The translations under genes were made by a program, and so were the position numbers. 64,000 nucleotides of DNA from Crambe crambe. Lineage: Eukaryota > Porifera > Demospongiae > Poecilosclerida > Crambeidae. The notes under the pieces were generated by a model. It saw nothing but the letters and a program-made list of their open reading frames with translations, ran no database searches and was not told the origin of the DNA. The stretch spans positions 4,358,404-4,422,403 of the forward strand of contig OZ004597.1 of the NCBI GenBank assembly GCA_963924555.1. Direction: 5' to 3'. Numbering within the stretch: the first letter of the stretch is position 1; each line of letters begins with the position of its first letter. Below, one piece after another: positions 32,501 through 42,400 of this stretch.

Positions 32501-35500
32501 AGGGGGTGTGTGACAGTAACATTAATTGTTACTTTTATCATTACTAACTGTTATGTAATCATCATTGTGATTTCACTTATGACGTAATCTTGTATCATGT
32601 TCACTCCTTGATTTGTGACCCTTGAGTAAAGTCTAATATCACTTGAGATGCTGCATGGTGACATTACATGAATAACATATCTGATATAAAGTGGTCTTGT
32701 CCTACATGTAAATAATCAGATTGTCAACAAGTGAATTTTATATAGCATGCAGTTATATTCCTATATGTAGGTATCCTTTTAAGGAAAAAAAATAACTTGA
32801 TAAACTTCAATAGACTTAACCTATGCAATTGATTAACTTATGATAATTGGGAGGAGGGTGGGTTAGTCTTCAGTGGACCTGCCTAAATTTCAGCAGCAAA
32901 ACTGGACCAGGTCCACTTGCCAAAAATGGACCTGCCTAGATTTTGGCAGAAAAACCACTTTATTCCCATGCCAAAAATGGACCTGCCTGGATTTTGGCAG
33001 CAAAACTGGACCGGGTCCACTTTTTTCCCCCGCCAAAAGTGGACCTGCCTGGATTTCGGCAGGAAACTGGACCGGGTCCACTTTTTTCCCCTGCCAAAAG
33101 TGGACCTGCCTGGATTTCGGCAGGAAACTGGACCGGGTCCACTTTTTTCCCCTGCCAAAAATGGACCTGCCTGGATTTTGGCAGCGAAACTGGACCGGGT
33201 CCACTTTTTTCCCCTGCCAAAAGTGGACCTGCCTGGACTTTGGCAGCGAAACTGGACCGGGTCCACTTTTTTCCCCTGCCAAAAGTGGACCTGCTTAGAT
33301 TTAGACAGCAAAACTAGACCAGGTCCACTTTTTTCCCCTGCCAAAAATGGACCTGCCTGGATTTCGGCAGCGAAACTGGACCGGGTCCACTTTTTTCCCC
33401 CGCCAAAAATGGACCTGCCTGGATTTCGGCAGCGAAACTTGACCGGGTCCACTTTTTTCCCCTGCCAAAAATGGACCTGCCTGGATTTCGACAGCGAAAC
33501 TGGACCGGGTCCACTTTTTTCCCCTGCCAAAAATGGACCTGCCTGGATTTCGGCAGGAAACTGGACCGGGTCCACTTTTTTCCCCTGCCAAAAGTGGACC
33601 TGCTTAGATTTAGGCAGCGAAACTAGACCGGGTCCACTTTTTTCCCCTGCCAAAACTGGACCGGGTCCACTTTTTTCTTGACAAAATGGACCAGGTCCAC
33701 TTTTGGCAAGGCAGGTCCACTTTTGGCAGAAAAAAGTGGACCCCCCGGTCCATTTTTTTCTGCCAAAAGTGGATCGGGGGTCCACTTTTTTCCCGGTCCA
33801 CTTTTGGCATGACAGTACAATTATACCACAAGATTGTCAAATGTGGGAAACACACTCGAATTTAACTTTGTCCTGCATACCTTGTGTCTACTCTCATTTT
33901 CACTACTGATCTAAGTTATCCATAGAAAATAGTAATGCTTTCCCCTTGTGTAATAATAGGGACACTAGTAAGGATTTTGCATTATACATCAATCATTTTC
34001 ATCATGCTTAGTCACCCTTACACCTATTTTATCTTGTCCTTTCAATAAGGCATAGACAGAGAAATGTTCTCTCTCATCTTAGTTGCAGGCAGAGCAGGCT
34101 GAGTCAATCAGGTATTGCACATGCACATTAAGAAAGGGCAGTTTTATTATTAGGTAAGTGTAGCTTGTTTAAGGGTTAAGTTTAGCAGCTCATAAATATG
34201 AAGCTACATTGGTATCAAAGCTAAAACGTCACTTCTGGTTTAAATAAACAAACAAAACACTTAGCACACTTGTGTATAAAATGTGAATCTCAAATTCCCA
34301 ACCTTTTAATACAAAATTGTAAAGTACATAGTGACCTACATAATTATGTCTACACCTGGAAATACTAACAACACTTGGCTTGTAACTAAAGATTACAAAC
34401 ACTGAAGAAATACTGCCAGAAACCTTACTACACCTAAATACCATTTTTTTTAAATATTATAAATAGGGATGACTATGTGCAGCTCAAAAAATTTCAGCAA
34501 CAAGAGAGTGAACTTTCAGTCGTAACCCCTTACCCATCACCAATATTACCAACTACGAGCTAACTATTCCTACTTCACTCCCATGACAGGCCAAGATGAG
34601 ATATAAAGGGAGTACTTGAAGTAGGAATAGTTAGCTCGTTATATTGGTGATGGGTAAGGGGTTATGACTGAAGTTCACTCTCTTGTTGCTAAATTTTTTT
34701 TTGAACTGTACATGTTCATCACCTTTTTTGATGTAATTTTATTATAGGCAACTGGATTCTATCTGAGTTATGTAGTTCATCGGAGGTTTCATCATAATAT
34801 TGTATGAGCCAAAATGAATCTGATCTGGAAGGGATAACGCTGATGGAGCTCAGTTTATAATAATAAAATTGCCATTGACCTATTTTGTATAATTATAATT
34901 ACTGGTGTTATGCATGTACTGATGGTATTGCATCAAGGCTTGATTCATAACCAGATTAGTGCCTAGGGTTTACGCTCTGAGCATCGAGAGACCAACATCA
35001 AGAGAGAAAGATTCGCTAGTCAGTTGCGAGGCCAAAGTCCAAGAATAAGCATAAAAATGTCTGCCACGTATATAGCTAGCAAGTTGGAAAGTTTTGAACA
35101 TGTCAAGTTAAGGTAACGAATTATAGTGCAGTCAATTTTGAGTAGTGTGGTATAAAAATTATAGCATTTGAACGAATATTTCTGAAATAAGTTGATGATG
35201 AAGATAATGAACGACCAGATTAAAATGGCGATTTTAGAAGTCGTAAAATGATACTGCTTTTATCTTCTGCTCTTCATACTTGAGTCTTAGGTGTTCTGTC
35301 TTCAAGTTACAAGTTGCTGACTGTATAGGAGGGAAATATTCTGGAGTTATGAAAGAAAATAATGGGGCAATCCGTGCCATCCCTACTTAGAGAGTACTAT
35401 CGTACTCTGATTATCATGCATGGGGGGGTTAAAAACGTTCAAACTTAAACTCCTTCAGCTGCCTGTTACTCATATTGCATTAAATAAGAAGTATGATTGG

Positions 35501-37020
35501 ATTCTCTTTTTTTTTTCCTACTTGGTGTGTGGCCTATTTAATAATAATAAAAAAATACTTTACTTCTCCATATCTTCTACTTCAGCTACACAAATTGCAA
35601 TAGGGTTCTTCAAATTTCTTTCTTTAATGTCATATAACTTGCTGATTGCTTCACTTGAGTCAACAAGGCAAGCTATACCATAAACAGTGTCTGTAGGTAA
35701 TGCGATGACTCCACCTGAACGAAGTATTGATGCTGCCTCAATCACCATTCTGTCCACAGTAACCTATCATGAAATAGACTACAATCAAGGGATATTTATC
35801 ATTATCAAAGTGAAATACAGGTTGAAGCTACAAATACTGGTAGTAACAGATACACGACAGACTTAACTGTAACCCCTGACTGTGTATGTTCACTGAGGAT
35901 ATGTCTATACTAACCATGTAGGGATGGGTAAGCACAATCATTCGTGAAGTCCATGCAGTGAGCTTGTCAACCATTATGAAATGCACGAATTTTGACTGTG
36001 TGTGTACCAACACCTCCAGCTCATTAGTGATCTCCTGCTCAGTATCCAAAATGGAGAACTTCCCACATGCACAATTACTACTGTTAGCCATAAATGTTGT
36101 TTGCACTCTTAGCCATGGCCCAGTATGTTACAGCTGTGTATAATGGCACTGACAGCTACAGCTTTTCACAATTGCAACCATTGTTTCTTCAGTAATCAAC
36201 TTGCTGACTGTATGTTAACCTCAATCTGGCGCGGCCGACCCTTTACCAACCACGAGGGAAGGAAAGGGCCTGGAGACACATAATACTGAGACTTGTACTT
36301 TTAGCAAGAAATCTGAATGAATAAATGTTCAATGATGCACAATGACATGTTTGATGACATCACCTTGAAGTAACTCCGTATTTTAGCGACTGCAAAAATG
36401 CATGCTGTACATGTGGACAATATTTTTAATGCGCGCTATTAGACTTCCACAAGTGCACAAGTCCAAGTATTACATGTCACCAGACCCTTTCCTTCCTTGT
36501 GGTCAACTACGTGAGACTAGTCTGCTAAGTCAGAGAGTACAGCTAGAAGCAAATCCACTATTTCTGTCAGCAAATCTCTTAGCTATATGGATAGCTAGCT
36601 TCAGAATATGCAATATAATTGAATGATGGCTTATTAGAATGAATCTGAGTACGACTAGACTCTCTCTCTGCACACTAGTTGTGGTGGGGTGTGGTTGGTC
36701 AAAAAATTTTTTTCTCACGAAACCATTAAAGGTCATACTCTTGTGTGCAGAGAGTCACATACGAAAGTTTGACAACAGTCTGTATTTTCAAGAGCTGATC
36801 CTGCCATTATCTCTTTCACACACACTTACAACCCACCCCCCCCCCCCCCCTTTAATTTCACCTCATGGTAAAGGGACGGCTAGGCCACTGGTATAGGATT
36901 TAGCTATGTAGCCTTAGCTTAATATCTTGCCTCATTAGCCAAAGTTAAATCCAAAACTCGAACAATCTCATTGCTTGCAGACATCGAAAATAACCTGGCC
37001 AAAGAGGACAGTATACTCAT
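23565..37020 (-). CDS. YRDC: YRDC, threonylcarbamoyl-AMP synthase (exons 37020..36931, 35763..35564, 26813..26579, 23843..23701, 23628..23565)
   Basis: Makes L-threonylcarbamoyladenylate from threonine, bicarbonate and ATP, the first step of tRNA t6A modification. The prediction is 243 residues. Exon 1 starts ATG 37020 with a short basic, hydrophobic leader (MSILSSLARLFSMSASNE) resembling a mitochondrial signal, and ends at a GC donor (GAG|GCAAGA). Exon 2 reads LRSGGVIALPTDTVYGIAC, the YrdC nucleotide-binding motif. Exon 3 reads LFPGQVTAIF, LVGLRVPD and ALTSANKSG (the S-x-N motif). Exon 4 reads VIIDGGEI and GSTVVDLS. Exon 5 gives SYEKVVKTLTSYNLK and a stop at 23567-23565. All junction phases agree. 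Intron 2 is 8.75 kb and packed with transposons. Exon 1 and its GC-AG intron are the least certain. Exons 2-4 are very secure. Confidence 0.9.
23844..26578. other. YRDC intron 3, degenerate sequence
   Basis: No intact gene was recognised. The segment 24750-25950 contains faint, stop-ridden minus-strand reading that might be an old retroelement, but no domain could be named. A (CA)n run lies at about 26314-26332. Confidence 0.4.
27877..29621 (+). pseudogene. Ginger-type integrase/transposase (exons 27877..28172, 28238..28345, 28400..28711, 28818..28924, 28997..29621)
   Basis: Integrase of the retroviral/Gypsy fold used as a DNA transposase. An H2C2 zinc domain reads CHMDPSGGHMG ... CDRCQ across exons 2-3. 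The DDE core is complete at its acidic residues: VGMDLMGPF, IITDQGREF and DERSNQT. The C-terminal part has a WLGPYKI segment like the GPY/F module, then a lysine-rich tail. Damage includes an in-frame TAA at 28884-28886 (CATCCCCAATAA, where the family has CAPQTN-like sequence), and the exon 1/exon 2 junction is one base out of phase. Splice sites otherwise keep frame. Probably no longer makes a full transposase. Confidence 0.8.
29689..31005 (+). CDS. Ulp1/SENP-type (C48) cysteine protease of the inner transposon (exons 29689..29796, 29857..30312, 30367..30547, 30611..31005)
   Basis: The four exons join in phase (108, 456, 181 and 395 bp) to about 379 codons with no stop. The C-terminal domain has the C48 triad in order: His in GQAHWVTSAY, Asp in VKLYDSCVG, and Gln/Cys in QQQSNLTDCGIFSIAFAY. 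Ulp1-family enzymes cleave SUMO-like modifiers. In transposons their role is not established. The N-terminal half (LCNTDKVIIETGG, LLQLWHASNKIPLS) is unrecognised. The reading frame is intact although the neighbouring integrase is broken. The start at ATG 29689 is a guess; in-frame sequence extends upstream to 29656. Confidence 0.7.
31330..31458 (+). pseudogene. integrase N-terminal fragment of the outer element
   Basis: The frame reads RYPPDCSQDKKRAIGEKAA, then FNVRKGVLFIQKKKK. This parallels the inner element's SYPTSLPKEKRRNFRKRAND then DGKLFYKK, the segment preceding the H2C2 zinc domain in Gypsy/Ginger integrases. A GTAAG donor follows (GTG|GTAAGA near 31459). It is likely a surviving exon of the outer element's own integrase. 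The rest was not found. Confidence 0.5.
31738..32506 (+). pseudogene. Gypsy-type integrase 3' part plus polypurine tract
   Basis: Frame-shifted pieces read NTTAYHLQCDGLTERFNRTL (31900-31970), AYRNTPHEATGEKPSYLLYG (32040-32100) and near 32390-32480 the pol tail STLDIIHVHLNLSYPS. The order and content match the C-terminal half of an LTR-retrotransposon integrase. A purine run GGAGGAGGGGG at 32496-32506 precedes a TGTG boundary, as expected before a 3' LTR. Multiple frameshifts and a stop show decay. Confidence 0.75.
32507..32770 (+). repeat. probable partial 3' LTR
   Basis: Starts TGTGTGACAGTAACATTAAT immediately after the polypurine tract. Its right limit is not defined because no matching 5' LTR is present in the window. 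Confidence 0.4.
32876..33680. repeat. 62-bp minisatellite, about 13 units
   Basis: Units start TGGACCTGCCTGGATTT near 32878, 32927, 32978, 33041, 33103, 33164, 33226, 33288, 33347, 33410, 33472, 33534 and 33596, with spacing mostly 61-63. Each unit contains the opposed pair TGGACCGGGTCCA. The array runs into the right terminal repeat of the outer element, which uses the same GTGGACC and CCAAAAGTGG words. Long open frames on both strands (up to 300 codons) arise because the unit length is not a multiple of three and lacks stops. They are not genes. Confidence 0.9.
34466..35412 (+). repeat. foldback-plus-hairpin dispersed element
   Basis: Starts TAGGGATGACTATGTGCAG and an inverted repeat (arms about 110 bp, containing GTAGGAATAGTTAGCTCG). 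It continues through a block with GAGAGACCAACATCAAGAG and TCTTCTGCTCTTCATACTTG, and ends GCCATCCCTACTT with the hairpin AGAGTAC-TATC-GTACTCT and GATT. The second block and the end recur at 55790-56302. Lies in YRDC intron 2, 150 bp from its donor. Confidence 0.7.
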
Positions 37021-37483
37021 AGATGCCCCGGAACCAATTCCTATTCCACGTACGTGTTCGTAACATAAAGTCAACGCGCGCGCTTATAGATTATTGGGGC
37101 GAGAGCATCGAGCGAGCCTAGTCTCGGCCCAGCCCCCACGTCCACCCGGAAAGGAGAGGGGTCTGGTGACTATGTATGGGGATAAATCTTGGTTTTGCTG
37201 ACTCAGCAGTAGTAAACCAATCAGAATAGCACTAACTGTCAATTCAATCATATCTATGATTCAATGTAGTGGGATCGATCGATAGCTAGCTTGCCAGCGC
37301 CATGGATCGAAGCTAACCCTGTTTGCCACTAGCACTGCAACTAGTCCCTAGATATGCATAAATTGGCTTCCAGTTACCTAGTCTTCTAGCTAGCGAGCGA
37401 GCTTGCAGGTGTGGGGGCGGGGTTTGACATTAACTGCCACGTAGCTGAGTCAGCCGAGACTAGAGCGAGCCCCACACTACTGT

Positions 37484-37772
37484 AGGTTGCTTGACACTAG
37501 TACTTCATCCAGCAAGGTCACATGGACCAATCAGATTCATGCTAACATCATTGCCTGCAAATCTGATTGGTCCATGTGACCTCGGTGAGCAACCTGTACT
37601 AGTGTCAAGCAACCTTGACACTGTGGATTGCAGGTTGCTTGACACTAGTACTTCAGCCAGCAAGGTCACATGGACCAATCAGATTCATGCTGACATCATT
37701 GCCTGCAAATCTGATTGGTCCATGTGACCTCCGTGGCTGAAGTACTAGTGTCAAGCAACCTGCAATCCACTG
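37484..37772. repeat. MITE C copies 4 and 5, adjacent
   Basis: Two copies of the CAGTGGATTGCAGG palindrome lie side by side: 37484-37612 (truncated left end) and 37622-37772 (nearly complete, GTGGATTGCAGGTTGCTTG to CAACCTGCAATCCACTG). They occupy the divergent interval between YRDC and CFAP47. Confidence 0.8.
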
Positions 37773-37817
37773 CTGTATCTGGTATATACGAGGCGCTTTT
37801 GTAATTGTGTAAATTTT

Positions 37818-39367
37818 TTGGGTGTGTATAAACTTCGGACCGGACCGGACCCACGGACCGTGTACGATCTGCGTGGGCGGAGCAAGACGGACCATTGCGC
37901 TGCGCTGAAGAATGTAGCTACCTGAGCAAATGATAATTCATACCTCATGCCTAGAAGCCCAGTTAGATAGCTAGCTAGCTAAACTGTTATATTTGTCTAA
38001 ATATTGGTAGCTAGCTAGTCTGATAGACCACTTGCATCTGGTTCACTATTAATTTTTCTAGAACATTGACTATAGGCTATTTTAGTTAGTCAATTAATGA
38101 TTGTTCTTTTAACTCTAAAATCATTATTTTTCTGATATTCTTTGTGTTCCTAGATCCTGCAGGGAAGGAATAACTAAAAAACAAAAAAACACAACATTAT
38201 GGTATATCTGACCTGACTGAAAGAAAAAGGCTGATAAAACACTTGATATCTTGCATACTATACAAAAAAAATTAGCTAGTTTTATATTGATATTAATTGA
38301 AGTATTTTTACCATGCATGTGAATACACCACAGTCATAACCATTTGTTTGCATATAGGTATTATCCTAATAACAAAAATATAATAAATAACTTGAATAAA
38401 TTCTTAATACTTTTGGGCATAGCATCTTCTGGAGAAGTCTACATTGGGATTTGCCTTGCTTAGGTAATTTCTGAATCAGAAAAGCAGACAATGAAACTCA
38501 ATGTTGTAATAATAACGTATATGTTTAGCTATACCTGATTGTTTCCAAGTATCTGATGTATTCGGAGTCATAGTAACGCAATTCCTGCATAGTATAGTGT
38601 CTACAATAGCTAGACACCAGTGTGCACCTCTGTTGATTGGTACTCTTTTTGTATTTGAGAACATTGACCTACGTATGTATCCATGGACATTGTATGAGTG
38701 AAAGGCAAAAGCAAACTATCTTGGAACCTCAATAAAGGAGACTCCAAAAGAGGACAAATCTTTGATAAAGGACAAAATAGAATTCTTATACACATTAGAG
38801 GAACAGAAGCAGAACAGAGGGACATTAGCTGATGAAATATGCAGTTTTCAGACTTGGAATGTCCATGAGGAAAGTTTATAGCAACACTTTCATCTCCTAT
38901 GTAGTTAAAACTTGGTAGAATCCAAAAGTAAATGTGGCATGATGCTTAAATCTCAGATCTCTTCGTGAGGGAAAAACGATTGAAAAATAAATTTTAGATC
39001 ACCGCTAGGAATCAATTTGGTCCCATTCTGGTACAAGTGATAACCATCGTCATCTACAGAATAAGTATGGTGGTATGAAAAGAAGTTAAGGAAGCTCACT
39101 TCAAAAAAAACTGGATTAAGTAAAGATTTACTTCTCGACCATTTGCATTCCTAGGAGGTTTGCATTCCTAGGAGGATAGGTGGGGTTAAGATTTGTATTT
39201 TGCTTAAAATACTTCAAAACATCAGTAAACTTTAGTTCTTCATTGCTTCCATCCTTTAGCTGGCAAAAAAGAACAGCAGCGGGCAAATCATGGTCCGCCT
39301 CGCTCCGCGCACGCAGATCGGTCACGGTCCGTTGGTCCGGTCCGGTCCGAAGTTTATACACACCCAA
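37818..39367. repeat. 1.55-kb TIR element with GGACCGGACCGGACC ends
   Basis: Left end TTGGGTGTGTATAAACTTCG then GACCGGACCGGACC. The right end is the inverse (CGAAGTTTATACACACCCAA preceded by GGTCCGGTCCGGTCC). The arms extend further (ACGATCTGCGTGGGCGGAGC against GCTCCGCGCACGCAGATCGG), about 85 bp in total. No recognisable ORF. Its right end is 127 bp before the CFAP47 start codon. Confidence 0.75.
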
Positions 39368-39451
39368 TTTTTTGTGGTGGAATATTCACGTGCTCCCCGG
39401 CCCCGGGTCCGCCTACCGCGCGATCGAAAATTACACGCGCGAGCTATCTAG

Positions 39452-39464
39452 GTTGCTTAGTAAC
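39452..39464 (+). promoter_or_regulatory. RFX X-box upstream of CFAP47-like gene
   Basis: GTTGCTTAGTAAC fits the RFX consensus RYYNYY-N(1-3)-RRNRAC exactly (GTTGCT, T, AGTAAC). It lies 30 bp before the ATG at 39495. RFX factors drive ciliary genes from promoter-proximal X-boxes in animals, which agrees with the predicted axonemal product. Site function is inferred. Confidence 0.6.
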
Positions 39465-39494
39465 GCTAGTTATAAGCTGCGAGCACCTGCGGCC

Positions 39495-42400
39495 ATGGCA
39501 TTGTCAAAAGACTCAGATTGCAGCGTTATTTTTTCGGTTACTGCTATTTCTTTGCGCAATGAGTTTGACATATCTACAAAGAACGAATTTGGTGAGAAGT
39601 ACAATTACTTTGTTATCAATAAAGGTGGTGGTGCTAAAAGAGTGAGAGTTACTGTAAGCAAGAAGAGCGATGCTGTAAGTTCACTGAATAGCAGCACCCT
39701 AGCCTATAAAAATTCTGCTATGACCATGAATTAATCAGATCTCGGGATGCATTTAGTTAGGCATATGAGATCATGAGTCAGAGAGTCCCATCTATCCTGA
39801 TACTCATGTAGTCAGATATAGTCTCCTTTAGCATACAGCTAGGGCTGGTACAAAAGTTATAAGCTAGGCTCAAGGCCATGACCATTATTGCATAGATTAT
39901 CATGTTCTGTAAGGTAAAGTGCCCTAATTTCGGACACAGGTACCTAATTTCGGACACCTTATAGCTCGCTAGGATTTCTGGCTCTGCAGCTGAAACTTAC
40001 TCAGCATTTGTAGCAAGGATAGCTAGTCCTGGGGACGCTAGTTGATAGTTGCTATTTAATCCCCCATGGCTAAAAATAAGCACTGTCCGAAATTAGGAAC
40101 CGTCCGAAATTAGGAGACTTTACCTTACTCTTTTTTTTTTCCTTCTTCTTCTTCTTCTTCTTCTTCTTCTTCTTCTTCTTCTTCTTCTTTAACTTCAATA
40201 TGATTTTGGGTTTGCAGGTTTTTCATTTGTATAAAGGATCCAGTGAATGTTGTGTAGCAGCTGGAATGTCCATGCCTGTAATCTTAGAGTATACTCCTGA
40301 TAGTTCATGTCAACATAATGGAGAATTGGAAATATATGTTGGAGAAAAACTGAATGCTATCATACCAATAACAGCGTAAGTTAGGCAATGACCAACCTTT
40401 TGCATTAGAAGTGGTTACTCTACCTGAAAAAAGGACATGTGCTGCACAATTACAACTAGTCACTATATTTTTGGGCTGTACTTAGTAAATTTACATTTCA
40501 AAAAATCATGCAAATGTAGTACACTATTTATGGCTGCCAGTACATAGAAAACCATTTAAACATTAAAGATTTGAAATACCATTTTCAGTGATTGAACAAT
40601 AATTATTGTCATTGAATGTGAATTACCTACTCATTAACTAATAACCATGTTACTGCAATCTGATTGGGCTAAAAGAATTGTGCATGACACAAGTGGCCGA
40701 TGCTTGAGTCACCAGACCCCTGTCCACCAAAAAAGGAATCAGTACCACCAGACTAGCAGCTGACAGCCGTTAATGGTTCAAAGTTCATTTGAAAGATCGA
40801 AACCATGGTGTAAGCGCTGTGCATGTGCACAATCATGAAAAGTGAGAGATGATATTTGATCATTCATGAATAATTTGGGCCTTCTTGCTATACAGTATAT
40901 AGGAAATGTTTTGTATTATTACACTATTTATAGAGTGCCTCCTTGTGCATGCCTCGAAAGTGATACTTTTAAGGTCGATTTTGGGACTCAAGTGTGTGAA
41001 CACCAGCTCATTTCTCAACAATTTTATATTAAGAATTCTGGAGACTTGGAAGGCTGTTTTTGTTCGCAATCAAATCCATCATCATATTTCATGATTTCAC
41101 CACCAAAAGGGAAAATAAAGCCTTATCAATCTCAAGAAATCTCTTTGAAATTACGCTGTAATTTTATTGGAGAAGTTACAGAGCACATTCGGTTAGTTAA
41201 TTTAGTATGATTGGCTCAGGTTACATTCTATGCTTTATGATTTTAGGTTTGATGTTGATAACAGGAACTATAATAGTTTTATTATTGATGTTAGATGTAC
41301 TCTGGTGAAACGTGCACTGGAATTCCTGGACCCCAGTGATATAAAATTACAGCTTGATAGAATTTCTTTTGGTAGTATGTACTATGGTAGTGTTGCCTCA
41401 CGAAAAGTGATCCTTTTTAATAATAGTCCAATGGTCAGTGACTATATAAGTGTTTTTGATGACAAATTGTCTGGTTATGTCAATGTAAATGAGTGCTTGG
41501 CCATGGCTGAACAGTATACTATGAATGAGCAAGGAACACAATTTGATTTGGATTTACTGGTTGATATTTCACCAAATCGGGTAAGTGCCAAAATTTTTGT
41601 GGTCCATATCTATTGTGCTATTGTATTTCATGTATAAGGTTACACAACTAAAGAATCTACAAACTACTTATTCAGTAGCTATTCTTTAGTTGTGCACTCA
41701 TTGCAGCATAAACCTACCTCCAAATATATATATCAACTAATATTCCATAGGGCACATTAAAGCCATATGAAAAACAGATGATTGAATTGAAATTTTCACC
41801 ACAAGCACCTTTTACTGAAAAAGGCTGGGAACATTGTCAATCTCCTCAAACTCAAAGGGACTACAATTTATTTATTAAATTCTTATTGGTCACAGGATCA
41901 ATTAGTACTGGTATGCGAGAATAATCCCCCCCCCCCCACCCCCCACTATTAGTTTCTTTATATCTTTCAGGACATAACTATAAGATGCTTGCATTAACAG
42001 CTAGTGCCAGGCCTGTTGATATTAAGATAATGCCATCATCCACAGTACATTTTGGTTCATGTATTACTGGTGATGTGAGGAAAAAGACTATTGAGGTAAC
42101 TGGTAACTTAATAATAATATTATAATGATAATAATGATAAATTATTTAAAATGTAATTACCAAATTCAGATCAGGAATATCTCGGATACTCTTCCTTTGA
42201 AATTCAAGTGTCAGGAACTTGCACACTACAAATGTCATCCATCAAGTGGAGTAATTGGTGAAGGAAAGAGTGCTTTCATTATTATATCTTTTCAACCAAA
42301 GCAACTTGGTCACCTCATTTTTAAACTTTCAATATATCTTTGGGGACCAGATTCAAGATTTCTTAGGTAATAATAATAATTACTACTACTCTAGCACTTA

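Larger units (their letters stand above)
27695..33814. mobile_element. outer composite TIR element, 6.1 kb, in YRDC intron 2
   Basis: Left end TGTCACG...GTGGACCGG and right end (inverse) TGTCATGCC...GTGGACCGG share the same structure, including GGGAAAAAAGTGGACC. They are flanked by the perfect 4-bp duplication GTAC at 27691-27694 and 33815-33818. TGT...ACA ends with a 4-bp duplication are what is described for Ginger-type cut-and-paste transposons. The interior holds an integrase N-terminal fragment (31330-31458), an inserted inner element 39 bp from the left end, a Gypsy fragment and a 62-bp minisatellite. Confidence 0.65.

Noticed and set aside
32873-33855. Ten overlapping long frames, up to 300 codons
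   Set aside because: All are translations of the 62-bp minisatellite in different phases and strands. No domain, no codon bias and no start context support them.
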